A DNA stretch of 64,000 bases from Pyrenophora tritici-repentis (Eukaryota; Ascomycota; Dothideomycetes; Pleosporales; Pleosporaceae), in NCBI RefSeq assembly GCF_003171515.1, contig NC_089392.1:2976001-3040000 (forward strand), written 5' to 3'. Each line of letters begins with the position of its first letter. Within the stretch, counting starts at the first letter, position 1. The notes below the pieces were generated by a model. It saw nothing but the letters and a program-made list of their open reading frames with translations, was not told the DNA's origin and ran no database searches. The position numbers and the translations under genes are program-made. Of the stretch, positions 1 to 10,370 are shown piece after piece.

Positions 1-1881
1 CACAGAAAGATGCGCTGGCACTGTCTTCACACACACACACCTACCTCCCTCTCGTCTCAATCAGAATTGCAATTGCCGACAGGGACAGCACGGTAATCAT
101 CCACCAGCGCACGTACACGAAACATCACACATGATCACCAGAAAAATTGTCGGTTCATCATCGTGTCCCCAATCCAAGGCTACGGGCACAAGAACCGAGC
201 TGGCCTAAGCAGAAGCGTTAGTTGCTAAATGCGCCGAACTAGCCTAACCAACCAGACTAAACAAGGCCAGCGAATTGCCGAAACATGTCAGAAGTGAAGC
301 TTGGGGTTAGATACCTAACTAGACAGAAAGAGTGACAGCACGAGCTAGACAGAGGACGTGCAGCATCCGCAGGTGCCACGTCAACGAACGTGGATTTCCA
401 TTTTTTTTCCTCTGTGTGGTGTGTGTGCTTGCTCCCAAAAAGAAGACTAAGAGAGACTTTACTTGGGTAGGAATGTTTCACACTAGAGCCCAGCTTGCTT
501 ACCACATGATTGATGTTCTTTGCGGCTCCGAGACGAAAATGGGGTTGGGCAGGTTTACATGTTGCAAGGCGCTTGCTTGGGTATGGGCGGCGCACCGCGT
601 TCGTTAGCTCTGCATGTATGCGACGGCTGTTTTCCTTTCGTAGCATGGATTGTTGGAGGGGGGTTCCATGCAGCTTTCCGGCGCAAAGGAACTGACGTAC
701 TATCTGTCTGTTCACTTGGGAGATGTCAGGTCATCACAGACAGAACACAGCAACAAAGGAAGCGTTGGAGACAGTAATTTGAATGTCAAAATTAAAACTT
801 CGACTTGACGCATCGCTGCGCGGAAGCTTATGGTATCATTTCTAAATGTTGAGTGGTATCTTCCTGATTGTGTGATTGTGTCCCCCGCCTTGTGATGATC
901 CCATGCAATGCCACGCCGATGATGACCCCATCCGTATTTCCCAAGCCACAAAAGAAGGCAACATTGGCCGATGCACCCATTTCCTTGCAAGCAAACGAAA
1001 AATGCCCGGCCCGGCCCATGTAAACGATTTAGAAAAGAAGCCCCCAAACCATGTCCTGCATCGAAGCTAACATTGGCCTACAGCCTATCGCATCCCAACA
1101 AGCACAGGTCCATTGGGATGCGATGAGAAAGGTAAGTTGAGAGAAAAAGAAAGGAAAAAATAAAAACAAGATCAGCACCGCACCACCAAAGTCCCGCACG
1201 ACGGGGCCGAATGAACTACGCAAATGCTTATTTGTCGTAAAGTCGTAAAGCTGCCAACAGAGGAAACAAAACAAGATGTTGGAAAAAAAAGGTCTGTACA
1301 GGGTAGTGCTCGAGCAACGAAGCTCCATGAGGAACAAAGCAAGTCTATAGGATATCGCCAAAATGCAGTGAAATAAGGTTGCTCGCCGGCAAACCCTGTA
1401 GAATCCCCATAGTGTTGCTGCGCCGATGACCGATCTGAAAACAAAGTGTTGGTCAAGAAAGGGTATATGCTAGAATGGAAGGAAAGAAAATGAAGCGATC
1501 GACGTCCAGTAGGACGATAATCTGGGATAACTTTTATGAGCTAGGCGCCGAGACCGCGATGGGTCCCATGTCAGGCACTGTTGTTCGATGGATTCTCGAT
1601 AGCCGTCGGAAGGAAGCGCTCTATGCAGAGTCGTTGCGTAATGTTTCAGTCTCCGATCCGCGGTTCGCATTTGTTGGTGGTAGGGAACGGAATTAAAGGC
1701 CGTATCCCTGGCTGTGCCGCAAGGCCAGCCCGAAAGCAAGGAACCCAAACGCCGTAGGTTACCAATACAAGTCGCTGTAGAAAATGATGGTGTATGGTAC
1801 AAATGCAGCTGACAGAACTTGCCGAACGGCCGCGTGGCGGCGTCGTCAGCTGGAAGAGTGGCGTCATCCTACAAGCTTTTG
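1..1881. other. Gene-free stretch, left edge of window
   Basis: I see no convincing gene here. Open frames are short, overlap on both strands and have no recognisable domain. There is a short CA-dinucleotide run near positions 31-42. The right part is the 3' flank of the phospholipase C gene, which is read leftwards, so its 3' UTR and poly(A) site should lie just below 1882. Confidence 0.6.
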
Positions 1882-4800
1882 CTATCGCTCAAAGGTACTC
1901 GAGCGGCTAATTGTGTCAAAGTCGGATTCGCGCGACTCGCTTCCGGTGCGCTGCTGCTCATCTTTGCGTCTTCTGCGCTCACTGGGCGCACGGCTAATCA
2001 AGCGCCTGACAAAGTTGCGGCTCGATTTAGCGCTTGTAGGCTCTTGAAGCGGGCTGGCTGGCTCAATGGACGATCCGCAGGAAGCGATGCCTGAAGGTTC
2101 GGGTGCATCGACAATGTCTTGCTTCTTGATTTTGCAGAACAGGGTGGAGAACAGGTATTGCTCGCCATTGCTGTCGTAGAGCGGGAGATGGCGGTAACCC
2201 TGTTGGATGCTGTTGAGCTTGGCGGTAAAGGTAGCAAGAGGGGCATGGTTGGTTGTGCGTGCATCGAGCGAGTTCCAGACAGTCCAGCGGACGAAGACAA
2301 GACTGGGATACCTTGTCGTGACTGTCATATCAATTTCGTTACCAAACTCGGGGTTGTACCCATTGCCCTCGACGATGCGAGTACGCTTGCGCAGAGGGTT
2401 GCCGATCCCGGAATGGCCGTTGCGAGCTGACGCATCCTGTCCACCAACACCAGTGGCATTCGCACCCATGTCTTCTGCACAGTACATCTCAAACTCGACA
2501 TACGGGTTGATGTTAGCTTCCTGGCCTAGACCGCGGGGGCGCGGTAGCTGTTGAGCGGAGATGATCTGCACAGTGAACTTGACTTCCTTCTTGGGTGCCT
2601 TCTTGTGGTCGATGTTGGGTGACTCCAGACGGAGCGCGGCAGGCTTGAGGACGTAGCCCGTGCGGTCGTCACCACTCGCAAACATGGCTTCGTTTAGCTG
2701 TTGGCCAAGATCGTACGTTTGCCAGTTCAGAGCAGCCATCTGAACACCGCGACGCCAGCACTTGAGAGGATCAAAGTTTGACGAGTTGATGCGGAAAGCG
2801 TGAGGGTATACACGCATGAGGCACCGCATGTTGTGTTCCTCAAGCAGGTGCTTTTCGCGAGCTCCAGGCTTGGTAAGCTTATCGAAAGCTCGCTCGTTGA
2901 TCGAGAAGACGTGGTTGTAAGTGTTTGCACTTGCACTAGCGAAGTCGGTGAACTTGACTCCTTTAGTGTATACACCGAGATTGCCAAGCTCCCTTGTAAT
3001 GTTACTAGTCTTGTTCTTCTTCGGCTTGCGTCGGTCATCTGCAAGCTCGGTGGTTTCAGCGGTAGTCACATTTGGGCTGTCGCTGTCTTCAGCTGAGCTA
3101 ACAACGGCCGAAGTGGGCAGCGTGTTGTTTGAAGTTCGCGGTGTCGCCCAAAACGTAGCGGCTCGCTCTGGCGGGCTAAACGAAGAGGGACTGGAAAGAA
3201 GAGGCGAGTTCGGAATAAGGTTGTCGTTCAGATGCACTGGTCGGGACCAGGGAGAGCTGTAGCTGCGCTGTCTTCGGGACGTGATTTCGCCCACGAGAGC
3301 CCTGGTATCAAAGTCTTCACCAGCTGCGGCCTTGACTTTGATCAGAATTCGATGCTTCAGTTCCTCGGGGCTAGGAAGCGACTGTGACTCAAAGTCCAAT
3401 GGCTGAAGAACCAGCTTGTCGCCGAATTCTTGGATCATGATCTTGGCCATGGCGGATTGCTGGATCGCGGAGCAGTGCACTTCAAGCGAAAGAATGACCG
3501 GGTAGGGCGACTCTGTAAAGGCGTATTTGTTGATGACCTTGATGGTGTCCTGGAACAGGATGCTCTTGGTCAAGGTGCGGCCGTGCATCACAACGGGGAT
3601 GTTGTCAGCGCCGTCCCAGCAGTCAATCTCGAGGCACCGGCAACCCTTCTGAAGCGCGGTAATGTAGGCCTCAGTGCTTGACTCGCCTGCGACTTGTCGA
3701 CCAAGAAGGTATGTGTTGTGAGAGCTGGAGATGTAGTACTCGTTCAAGGGTCGGTTCAGCTCTTGCTTCTTACCGACCGACCTGAGGGGGTGGTTGGCAG
3801 CAGATGTGAGGTATGTCTGGAAGCCAGGGAAGTTCATCGACAATGGTAGTGGGACTTCACCGCCTTCGGTTGGCGTGGCAGTCGCCCTTGGCCTTGTAGC
3901 GCGGGCAAACTTTTCAAAGGTGGCCGTCCAGTAGTCGAGATCTGTGTTGACATCGATGCCTTGCTCTTTCTGCAGGAAGGAGAAGAAGGTGACCTTGTCC
4001 ATTTCAATCTTGGATCCTGAGGTGTAAGACTTGTAGATCATCTTGATATCCTTGCGCTCCTTTAGGCGTCGGACAAAGGACAGAAACTGGGATTGGTTAA
4101 GTTTTCCGGCGTCCAGAGTATCGGCCTTTTGGAAATAGGCGCGGAGTGTCGCTTCGGTGCAGTTGATGTGCAAGCTGCGGCACAACTCAACAGTGCTAGG
4201 GAAGTCGAGAGATTCTTCACTCTCGCCTCGCTTCTTCATGGCACGTTGCCAGACGAGCTTAGCGCTCTTGTCAGCAAAGCCAAGGAGGCCGGCCATGAGG
4301 TCAATGCGGTTGCGTGATACTGACTCGAGCGTCTGGGTCCACATGTTGAAGATGCCGACGTCAGGTGCAATCAAGTGCATAGTCCTTATGCGGCCTTTAG
4401 AGCGTGTGGTATCGGTGTAGACGATGGTAAACCAGTAGGGCGCCCAGTTCTCCGAGAGACCACACTCCTCGCGGTAGTGCTTGGCCTCTGGACCTGAGCG
4501 GATCTCCTTTACATCATCAATGTAAAAGGCCTTGGAGGGTCTTGAGGGGTCCCAGAAGACCTTTGCGGATTCAAGGTCAAGGCGTAGGTTGATTTCCTTC
4601 TTCTCTTTCTTGGTAATCTTCCTTAGGACGGTTCCTTGTTCCAGGCGGGCGTTGCGTACGGGGGCGACGACGGCGGCGTCTGGGATTGAGCTGATGCTGG
4701 GGGTCGAGTTGGAGATGCCAAGGCCAAGGCAGGGCTCAAAGGGATCTTCAATGGCCTCTTCCTCCTCAAAGGCGTCAAAGTCGGAGAGGGGGGCTTCGGC

Positions 4801-5220
4801 GTCGGCGGCAGTCCTGCTGTCGCTGCGACGGCGCATAATGACGGGACCAGAGCTCTTGTCGCGCTGTGTGTTTGCGTTGCCGCGACGGAAGCGGTTGGGG
4901 ATACCTTGTGCGCCACGGCTCACTCGTCGAATCAGGCCAGGGCCCTTTCCGAGAGCTTCGGCCATGGCCGAAGGCGACGAGGTGGGAGCTGGTGAGGCGA
5001 CGGGGGGCGGTAGTAGCGACTCGGGAAGGGTGTAGGAGGGAATGGCAGGCAACGAGGATGAGACGGGGACGATGCCTTCGGGGGTGGATTGGAGGGAGCC
5101 ATTGTAGTAGGAAGCAGTCAGAGCCGGACTGGCACGGGCTGGGATGGTGATGGCGCGGTGGAAGGAGGGCGAAGGTGAAGGCATGCGCGGTCGCGCATAC
5201 GAGTCGTGGAGTAACGACAT
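1882..5220 (-). CDS. plc1: Phosphoinositide-specific phospholipase C (PH, EF-hand, X, Y and C2 domains)
   Basis: One uninterrupted frame encodes 1112 residues. The product should hydrolyse PIP2 to IP3 and diacylglycerol at the plasma membrane. The order seen is a Ser/Pro-rich disordered N-terminus (about 1-180), a PH-like region (about 190-315), EF-hand-like helices (about 320-450), the catalytic X box with SSSHNTYLLGRQ and CLEIDCWDG (about 485-640), a Ser/Thr-rich linker, the Y box (about 740-860, with KFTDFAS and MRVYPHAFRINSSNF) and a C2 domain (about 880-1035, starting near KFTVQIISAQQLPRPRG). The tail is basic and Ser-rich. The X-box histidines and acidic residues expected for catalysis are present. 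Length and domain order fit fungal delta-type PLC. The start is the first ATG of the frame. The symbol follows the common fungal name; paralogues exist, so the orthologue is not certain. Confidence 0.95.
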   Translation of the reverse strand: MSLLHDSYARPRMPSPSPSFHRAITIPARASPALTASYYNGSLQSTPEGIVPVSSSLPAIPSYTLPESLLPPPVASPAPTSSPSAMAEALGKGPGLIRRVSRGAQGIPNRFRRGNANTQRDKSSGPVIMRRRSDSRTAADAEAPLSDFDAFEEEEAIEDPFEPCLGLGISNSTPSISSIPDAAVVAPVRNARLEQGTVLRKITKKEKKEINLRLDLESAKVFWDPSRPSKAFYIDDVKEIRSGPEAKHYREECGLSENWAPYWFTIVYTDTTRSKGRIRTMHLIAPDVGIFNMWTQTLESVSRNRIDLMAGLLGFADKSAKLVWQRAMKKRGESEESLDFPSTVELCRSLHINCTEATLRAYFQKADTLDAGKLNQSQFLSFVRRLKERKDIKMIYKSYTSGSKIEMDKVTFFSFLQKEQGIDVNTDLDYWTATFEKFARATRPRATATPTEGGEVPLPLSMNFPGFQTYLTSAANHPLRSVGKKQELNRPLNEYYISSSHNTYLLGRQVAGESSTEAYITALQKGCRCLEIDCWDGADNIPVVMHGRTLTKSILFQDTIKVINKYAFTESPYPVILSLEVHCSAIQQSAMAKIMIQEFGDKLVLQPLDFESQSLPSPEELKHRILIKVKAAAGEDFDTRALVGEITSRRQRSYSSPWSRPVHLNDNLIPNSPLLSSPSSFSPPERAATFWATPRTSNNTLPTSAVVSSAEDSDSPNVTTAETTELADDRRKPKKNKTSNITRELGNLGVYTKGVKFTDFASASANTYNHVFSINERAFDKLTKPGAREKHLLEEHNMRCLMRVYPHAFRINSSNFDPLKCWRRGVQMAALNWQTYDLGQQLNEAMFASGDDRTGYVLKPAALRLESPNIDHKKAPKKEVKFTVQIISAQQLPRPRGLGQEANINPYVEFEMYCAEDMGANATGVGGQDASARNGHSGIGNPLRKRTRIVEGNGYNPEFGNEIDMTVTTRYPSLVFVRWTVWNSLDARTTNHAPLATFTAKLNSIQQGYRHLPLYDSNGEQYLFSTLFCKIKKQDIVDAPEPSGIASCGSSIEPASPLQEPTSAKSSRNFVRRLISRAPSERRRRKDEQQRTGSESRESDFDTISRSSTFER

Positions 5221-8120
5221 GTTTGGTGACAGGCAAGGCGGAGCTTCGGGTCGTGTGTGCTAGTACTTCTTCATGGCGTGGGTGGTGATGACGGGGAAGG
5301 AGCGTGTTGGAGGGCGGGCGCCACTCTATAATAAAAGCAGACAGGATCAACAGCCTGCTGGGTCCTGGAGGTGTCGCTCAGGCTAAGAGCTGGTTCGCAT
5401 CGTGAGACTGACGGAATGAAAGCGGCTATGACGGACTGGGAGTTTGAAGCGCGCGCTGCGCGAAATGCAGACGCAGGTCAGCTGGGATTACCGTCTCGTT
5501 GACTTGCATGCAAGACGCATGGGTAATTTAGGATGGAGCTGGATGTCCTTCGGAGCAGTCGTGGGGGTTGGCAAGCGATTGGGCAGACTGGGGCGGGCCC
5601 GTATAAGCAGGCTCAGTGGGTGCGGTAGTATGCGGTATGCAGTCTGCAGTCTGCAGTCTGCGGTATGCGGAATATGCGGTCGTGTGCGGACAAGGCCTTC
5701 AGCTGGAGGGCGAATGCTTGGACTTGGTGCGTGTTTTGGCCGTAGTAGTAGTCTAGTCGGCAAACGTTGTTGTTGTTGTTGGGTATGATTGTGATTTGAT
5801 GTGGTGCGGAATGGCCTGAGGAGGGAGAAGGGTAGTATATGGGCAACGGTGACGCTTGGCGGCCTCTTAATCCAGGAACAGACAAGCCGCACACCGAATT
5901 TTCAGCTAAATCTTACAACCACACGCCTCTACCTGGGACTCCTGGTCGCTCGGGCTCACGGCCGCCTCGACGCAATTCGGGCTCCGAGGGGCCTTCCCTG
6001 TTTGTCTCCTGTACTAGCGTTCCTCAGTGCGCGCCGCGACACTGGTTAGGGCCCCACCGAGCAACGGTGTCTTGTATGACGCAGCCGGCTCCTATAGCAT
6101 GGGGCCCGCCAATCATGACCTCTTCGCACCCACATCGCTGCAAGTCACAATTCGCTGCTACATGCACTCTGTCCAGCGACAGCGACAACGACAGCGTGCA
6201 GCAGAGGTGGTGATCAAGGACGGTGTCGGCGTCGAAAGCGACATGCACTGCCCTGCCGGGTCCCGTGGTCAGGCAACGACCAAGTCGCACCACCAGCACG
6301 CAGTATTACAGCATTTCCAACAAGCGCGACACGGTATTGTCAAAGTTTGCCGTGACATCCGGCCAACGGCCCTGATGCTGTTCGTTGTGCGCTGGCCCTG
6401 CTGCGAAACGATGACTCCCCAGCGCATGCCCGTCGCAATGAGTCGCTCTCGAGCAATGGGCAATATCCAAGGTTCTGCCCAGTAACGCCGACGCTCAACC
6501 TTAACAGCGAGGATCAATTGGTAATTGCCGCCTACGGCCGATGCGCAACCAGAGCAGACGATGATAGCAGTGCACGCGATGGCGAATTGTGGTCCGCCCA
6601 GTGCCCAACAGTACCGCTGACTGGCTCTGTCAACAACGATACGGTGAGTGCTGGTAACACGAAAGCAGCAAGCAGGCTGAGTAGCAAGTAGCGGTCATGG
6701 CTACCGTCCATGACTATGACTATCAAACAAAGCGTCCATCCACTCGCAGACGCCGCATGTGTGGCTGCCCTCGAGCTTCCTACACGTGGCGCGCGGGAAA
6801 GTTGAAACAAAGTGCGAAGCCGGCACTACGGTACGATCATCATTAGACGGTTGCTGACGGCGCAAGAGCAAGGTCAGGGATCCGCAACTATGCCCGTCCA
6901 AGCCCAAGTTTCCCTCGCCTTGGCTGCTTCACAATTATAGCACGTCCCGCACATGCTCCAACAACTGTGAGTCGCCATGGCGCGACACACTGCGGTACGG
7001 CTAATGCTCACATCCGCAATGCTCTGCCCTGCCACCAAACCCACGTCGTCCGAGCGTCGTGTGATTTGCCCTGGACACCGTGGGCAATCTTCTGGAAGCA
7101 CTGCGACGCACTGAGCCGGCAAGCCCTGCAAGCCCTGCGAGCAAGCAAAGCACTATGCCCCTGAGCTCCGACGCCCACGCGCCAATCAGCCCACCGCGCC
7201 CCCGCACCGCAACGCTGTCGTGCCGCCTTGCTGGACTTTTCCACTTTTCCCTCCTCATCCCGAGCCTGTCCATGTGACCTGGTGGCGGTGTGATGCCTTT
7301 GTCTTCATCCTCGAATCCTGTCCAATCGCTTCTTTGACCAACATCGTCCTTCTCCAGCACATAGCTCTCGTGCCTTCAAAGCCTTGCTCGTGCCTCGTAA
7401 ATTACCCAATTGCACATGTATGTATTCGGACCTTGGGCGCCAGCGACCGCTAACCAGCAATCACTGCCGTCCGCTAAAGCAAGGATGCCCGGCACTGTCT
7501 TGTCACAACTGTTGGCTCAATCCATAGGGCTCCCCCAGGAATATTCCGTGCACGCAGCTATGCCTGCTCTGAGCCCCCTTCGAAACATTCGCAACTGATG
7601 ACATGCATAGCGGTAAAGGTGCGCCGCATTAAGTATCGCCGTTCGCATTGCACCGTGTCAAGGCATATTACCTCCGCATATTTGTGTCACCGTTACTGTG
7701 TAGCCTCCCGCTTTGACCACGTCCATCACTACTGGGAGCTGCACCACTGCCAAACAGGTGAGTCACGGGCGATAAGATTCCTACCTAGGTATTCTGCATA
7801 TCCTTTCTGAACGTGCTTTCCCAATGTGACACAACTGCTCTTCTCAAACGAGCGCCGCCAAGAGACCAAGAGAACCACCAGCCTCACCACCACACTACAT
7901 CCGCTGAGGACTTCACATCCCAGCATCATCCCACTCCCGTAGATTATACTAACCTACCAACATAGCACCACCACCACCACCACTATACACACAGGCCCTA
8001 CTGATTCCCAGTCATTTGACACATGCAAGGCCTAGGAGTGGATTAAGCTTGTGGAGCTACAGTCTAAACACTCCCGTCTTCCCTTTGAAACGGCCGCCAG
8101 GCGTGCACCTATCACGCTCA
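5221..8120. other. Gene-free stretch with simple repeats
   Basis: This 2.9 kb lies between the start of the phospholipase C gene and the 3' end of the 749-aa gene, so it should hold the PLC promoter. Open frames are short and have no known domains. It contains simple repeats: a 7-mer array near 5641, about five GTT units at 5765-5780 and a CAC run at 7965-7983. I see no RNA gene. Confidence 0.55.
5621..5680. repeat. Short tandem repeat, AGTCTGC units flanked by GGTATGC
   Basis: Three perfect copies of AGTCTGC occupy 5641-5661. They are framed on both sides by related TGCGGTATGC copies (from 5631 and from about 5660). This looks like a small minisatellite produced by replication slippage. No function is implied. 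Confidence 0.8.
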
Positions 8121-10370
8121 TCACCGTTTGTTAGGATCAACAATGTCAAGGACCTCGTCATCGGTGGCCGGGGTATCGTAGAATGAACAAGACCCTCTGA
8201 AATTTCGGATCACGTTGTGCCCGCCTGAGCTCGTTGTATCTGGTGGGTAACAGGGTGCCCGTGCACGTGTGAGCCGCTCTAGCGTACTGCGGGACGTTGT
8301 GGTGGTATCCACGACCCTGGAAGAGACGAGATCGTAGGATGCGTTGTTTACCAGAGCTGCATGTGTTGCCGACCGCCTTTCGAACGCCTTGGCCTCAGTC
8401 TCTGCGGGTCCCTGCTCGCCGCTGCTCAATTCGATGCGGCTGTGGAAGGCCGGTGAGCGTGCGTTGCGGAACCTCGGTGGCGCAGGCGGTGCTTGCTTCT
8501 GTGCGTTGTGCCTCATGTAAGAAGCGAATCGGACTTCCGTATTGGCCGGTCGAGGGCTGGCAGTGCTGACAGCCCTAGAATGTCGGAGGTACATTGAAGA
8601 GGCATCCTCTGAGTAATCCACCAAGTTTCCACCCGCAGCATCATGTGCCGATTGTACAGTTGACTGGTCGTCACTCCCAAAGACAAACGTTCGCCAATTC
8701 AGCCCATCATTATCCAAGGTTTGAAGAATCGTCTGATTTTGTATCCCTTGGCAATTGGCATCCATGTCGATGCGTCTTCCGACTCCCCGCTTCAGAGAAG
8801 GCAAAGAGGCGGAAATTGAGGACGGACTAGCGCGACTTCCATCGCCTCGACTGGCAGTGGCGTACTGTGACCAATTCGCTGCAGCTTCACTATCATTCCT
8901 GGCTGTGGAGATAGCCTGCAAAGTGATGTTTCCGGGCTGTGTGGCTGTATCAGAGTGGCTTGATGTTCCATCAAAAATGGCGAGGTACCTTTTCCAGGGT
9001 TCTTCATCGACGATTACGAATATGGCCGAAGCCTCTTCAGCACATGATTGCTCCATCTCAATATTGGCCTGATGCATATGCTCTGTTCGGGACATGGGTG
9101 CCAAGTCTGATTCGTCAAAGGTTTGCGTTTCACCGATCTCGTGGTTGCCGGGCGCGATACGAGTACGGCCACCTGCAGGGCCCCCGAAGACGAGACGCAA
9201 AGGACGCGCATCACCATGACCATAGTGCGTGAGTCGATAACCAGGCGTAGAGTTCTCGACTGATTTAGGTTCCACTGCAGCATGCTGAGCATGCAGCTCG
9301 AGCGGGTTGCAAGCGAGCATTCCTTGCTCAGAAGCATCTCGACCTGGAGGACGTCCATGGTGCCAACCAATGTGGCAGTACTGAGCATTCTCACCGGTCA
9401 ATGGTGCAAGGGGACTGTGAATAATCTGCTCGGAAGCATCACATGCTGCATGAAGCTGAAGGTTGACCGGTGATGCAGTATCCAGCTTCTCTGGGTGTTG
9501 CAGTGCAGGTGGGCTTTCTTGGTCGAAGAGCATAGGGTCTGACGAAGCATGAGATTGCGCATGCTCGTCCGCTTGGGTAGAGTAAGTGTTCTTCAATGCA
9601 TCTGCGCCGATTCGGATTTTGATGTCCTCGTCTTTGCCGTGCATGGCACCACCACCAAAGGGCCTGACAAAGGCCTCGCCCACAGCATGAGGCTGTCCTC
9701 CACCGAAGTCGTCATCTTGTCTTCTTCTTGGAATAGCACAGTGGCTTCTTGATTTTCTCCTACGTTTACCGATCTTATCGTCCTCGTTTGATAGGAATCG
9801 TAGGCTGACTGGTTTAGACGGATCGATGCCGACCCAGTCTTGCTGTGCCAGAAGTCTCTTCCTCTTTTCCTCGAGTAGTTGGACCTCGGGATTAGCCCTT
9901 GTAGTCTTGCGTTTCCTGCCACGAAAACCTGTCTGGTCATTGTCTTCCTTCACGTGACCTGGACGACCATATAGCAGTTCGTCACGACGGACCTTTTTAG
10001 TACCCTGTGAGTCATGTGACCAAGCAGGAGGCCTATCGATGGAACGTTCAAGAGATAGTCCATGGGGTGGCCCTCGAGAGTGTCCCATAGTGGAACACGC
10101 GCCGTTTGGCGTAAGGTCTGGTACCATTCTCCCACTTCTGTGCCTCGCTGAATGACCAGTGTGTCGGACCGAACCAGTGCCAAACGAAGATATCCCTAAG
10201 AGTCCAGGATCCTCGCTTTCGCGCAGATAGTCCGGGTAAAAGGGCGCAATAGGCGAGTTAGTCGCATTGTGAAGGTGGGTTCGCGCTTTTGCGAAGTACG
10301 CTCTCTGTTGCTGCAGGACGCCTGAGTTAGCTTTCTTGGTGCGCTGCAATGAACCTCCCGTCCAGTTCAT
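8121..10370 (-). CDS. Hypothetical protein, 749 aa, basic and disordered
   Basis: A single 750-codon frame without introns. I do not recognise a named domain. The N-terminus (MNWTGGSLQRTKKA, then QQQRAYFAKARTHLHN) has a short WTGG...Q..YFAKAR pattern that looks conserved rather than random. Around residues 150-215 is a very basic stretch (RGRKRKTTR, EEKRKRLLAQQDWVGIDPSK, GKRRRKSR) that could be a bipartite nuclear localisation signal. The remainder is polar, His/Ser/Gln-rich and probably disordered. There is no signal peptide and no membrane segment. The length of the frame and the motif-like N-terminus argue that it is a real gene. A nuclear or chromatin role is only a guess from the basic patches. 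Confidence 0.75.
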   Translation of the reverse strand: MNWTGGSLQRTKKANSGVLQQQRAYFAKARTHLHNATNSPIAPFYPDYLRESEDPGLLGISSFGTGSVRHTGHSARHRSGRMVPDLTPNGACSTMGHSRGPPHGLSLERSIDRPPAWSHDSQGTKKVRRDELLYGRPGHVKEDNDQTGFRGRKRKTTRANPEVQLLEEKRKRLLAQQDWVGIDPSKPVSLRFLSNEDDKIGKRRRKSRSHCAIPRRRQDDDFGGGQPHAVGEAFVRPFGGGAMHGKDEDIKIRIGADALKNTYSTQADEHAQSHASSDPMLFDQESPPALQHPEKLDTASPVNLQLHAACDASEQIIHSPLAPLTGENAQYCHIGWHHGRPPGRDASEQGMLACNPLELHAQHAAVEPKSVENSTPGYRLTHYGHGDARPLRLVFGGPAGGRTRIAPGNHEIGETQTFDESDLAPMSRTEHMHQANIEMEQSCAEEASAIFVIVDEEPWKRYLAIFDGTSSHSDTATQPGNITLQAISTARNDSEAAANWSQYATASRGDGSRASPSSISASLPSLKRGVGRRIDMDANCQGIQNQTILQTLDNDGLNWRTFVFGSDDQSTVQSAHDAAGGNLVDYSEDASSMYLRHSRAVSTASPRPANTEVRFASYMRHNAQKQAPPAPPRFRNARSPAFHSRIELSSGEQGPAETEAKAFERRSATHAALVNNASYDLVSSRVVDTTTTSRSTLERLTRARAPCYPPDTTSSGGHNVIRNFRGSCSFYDTPATDDEVLDIVDPNKR

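Noticed and set aside
257..1361. Frames of 110-150 codons at the left edge
   Set aside because: They overlap in several frames on both strands, are Ser/Cys/His-rich without motifs, and show no splice pattern that would extend them into a real gene.
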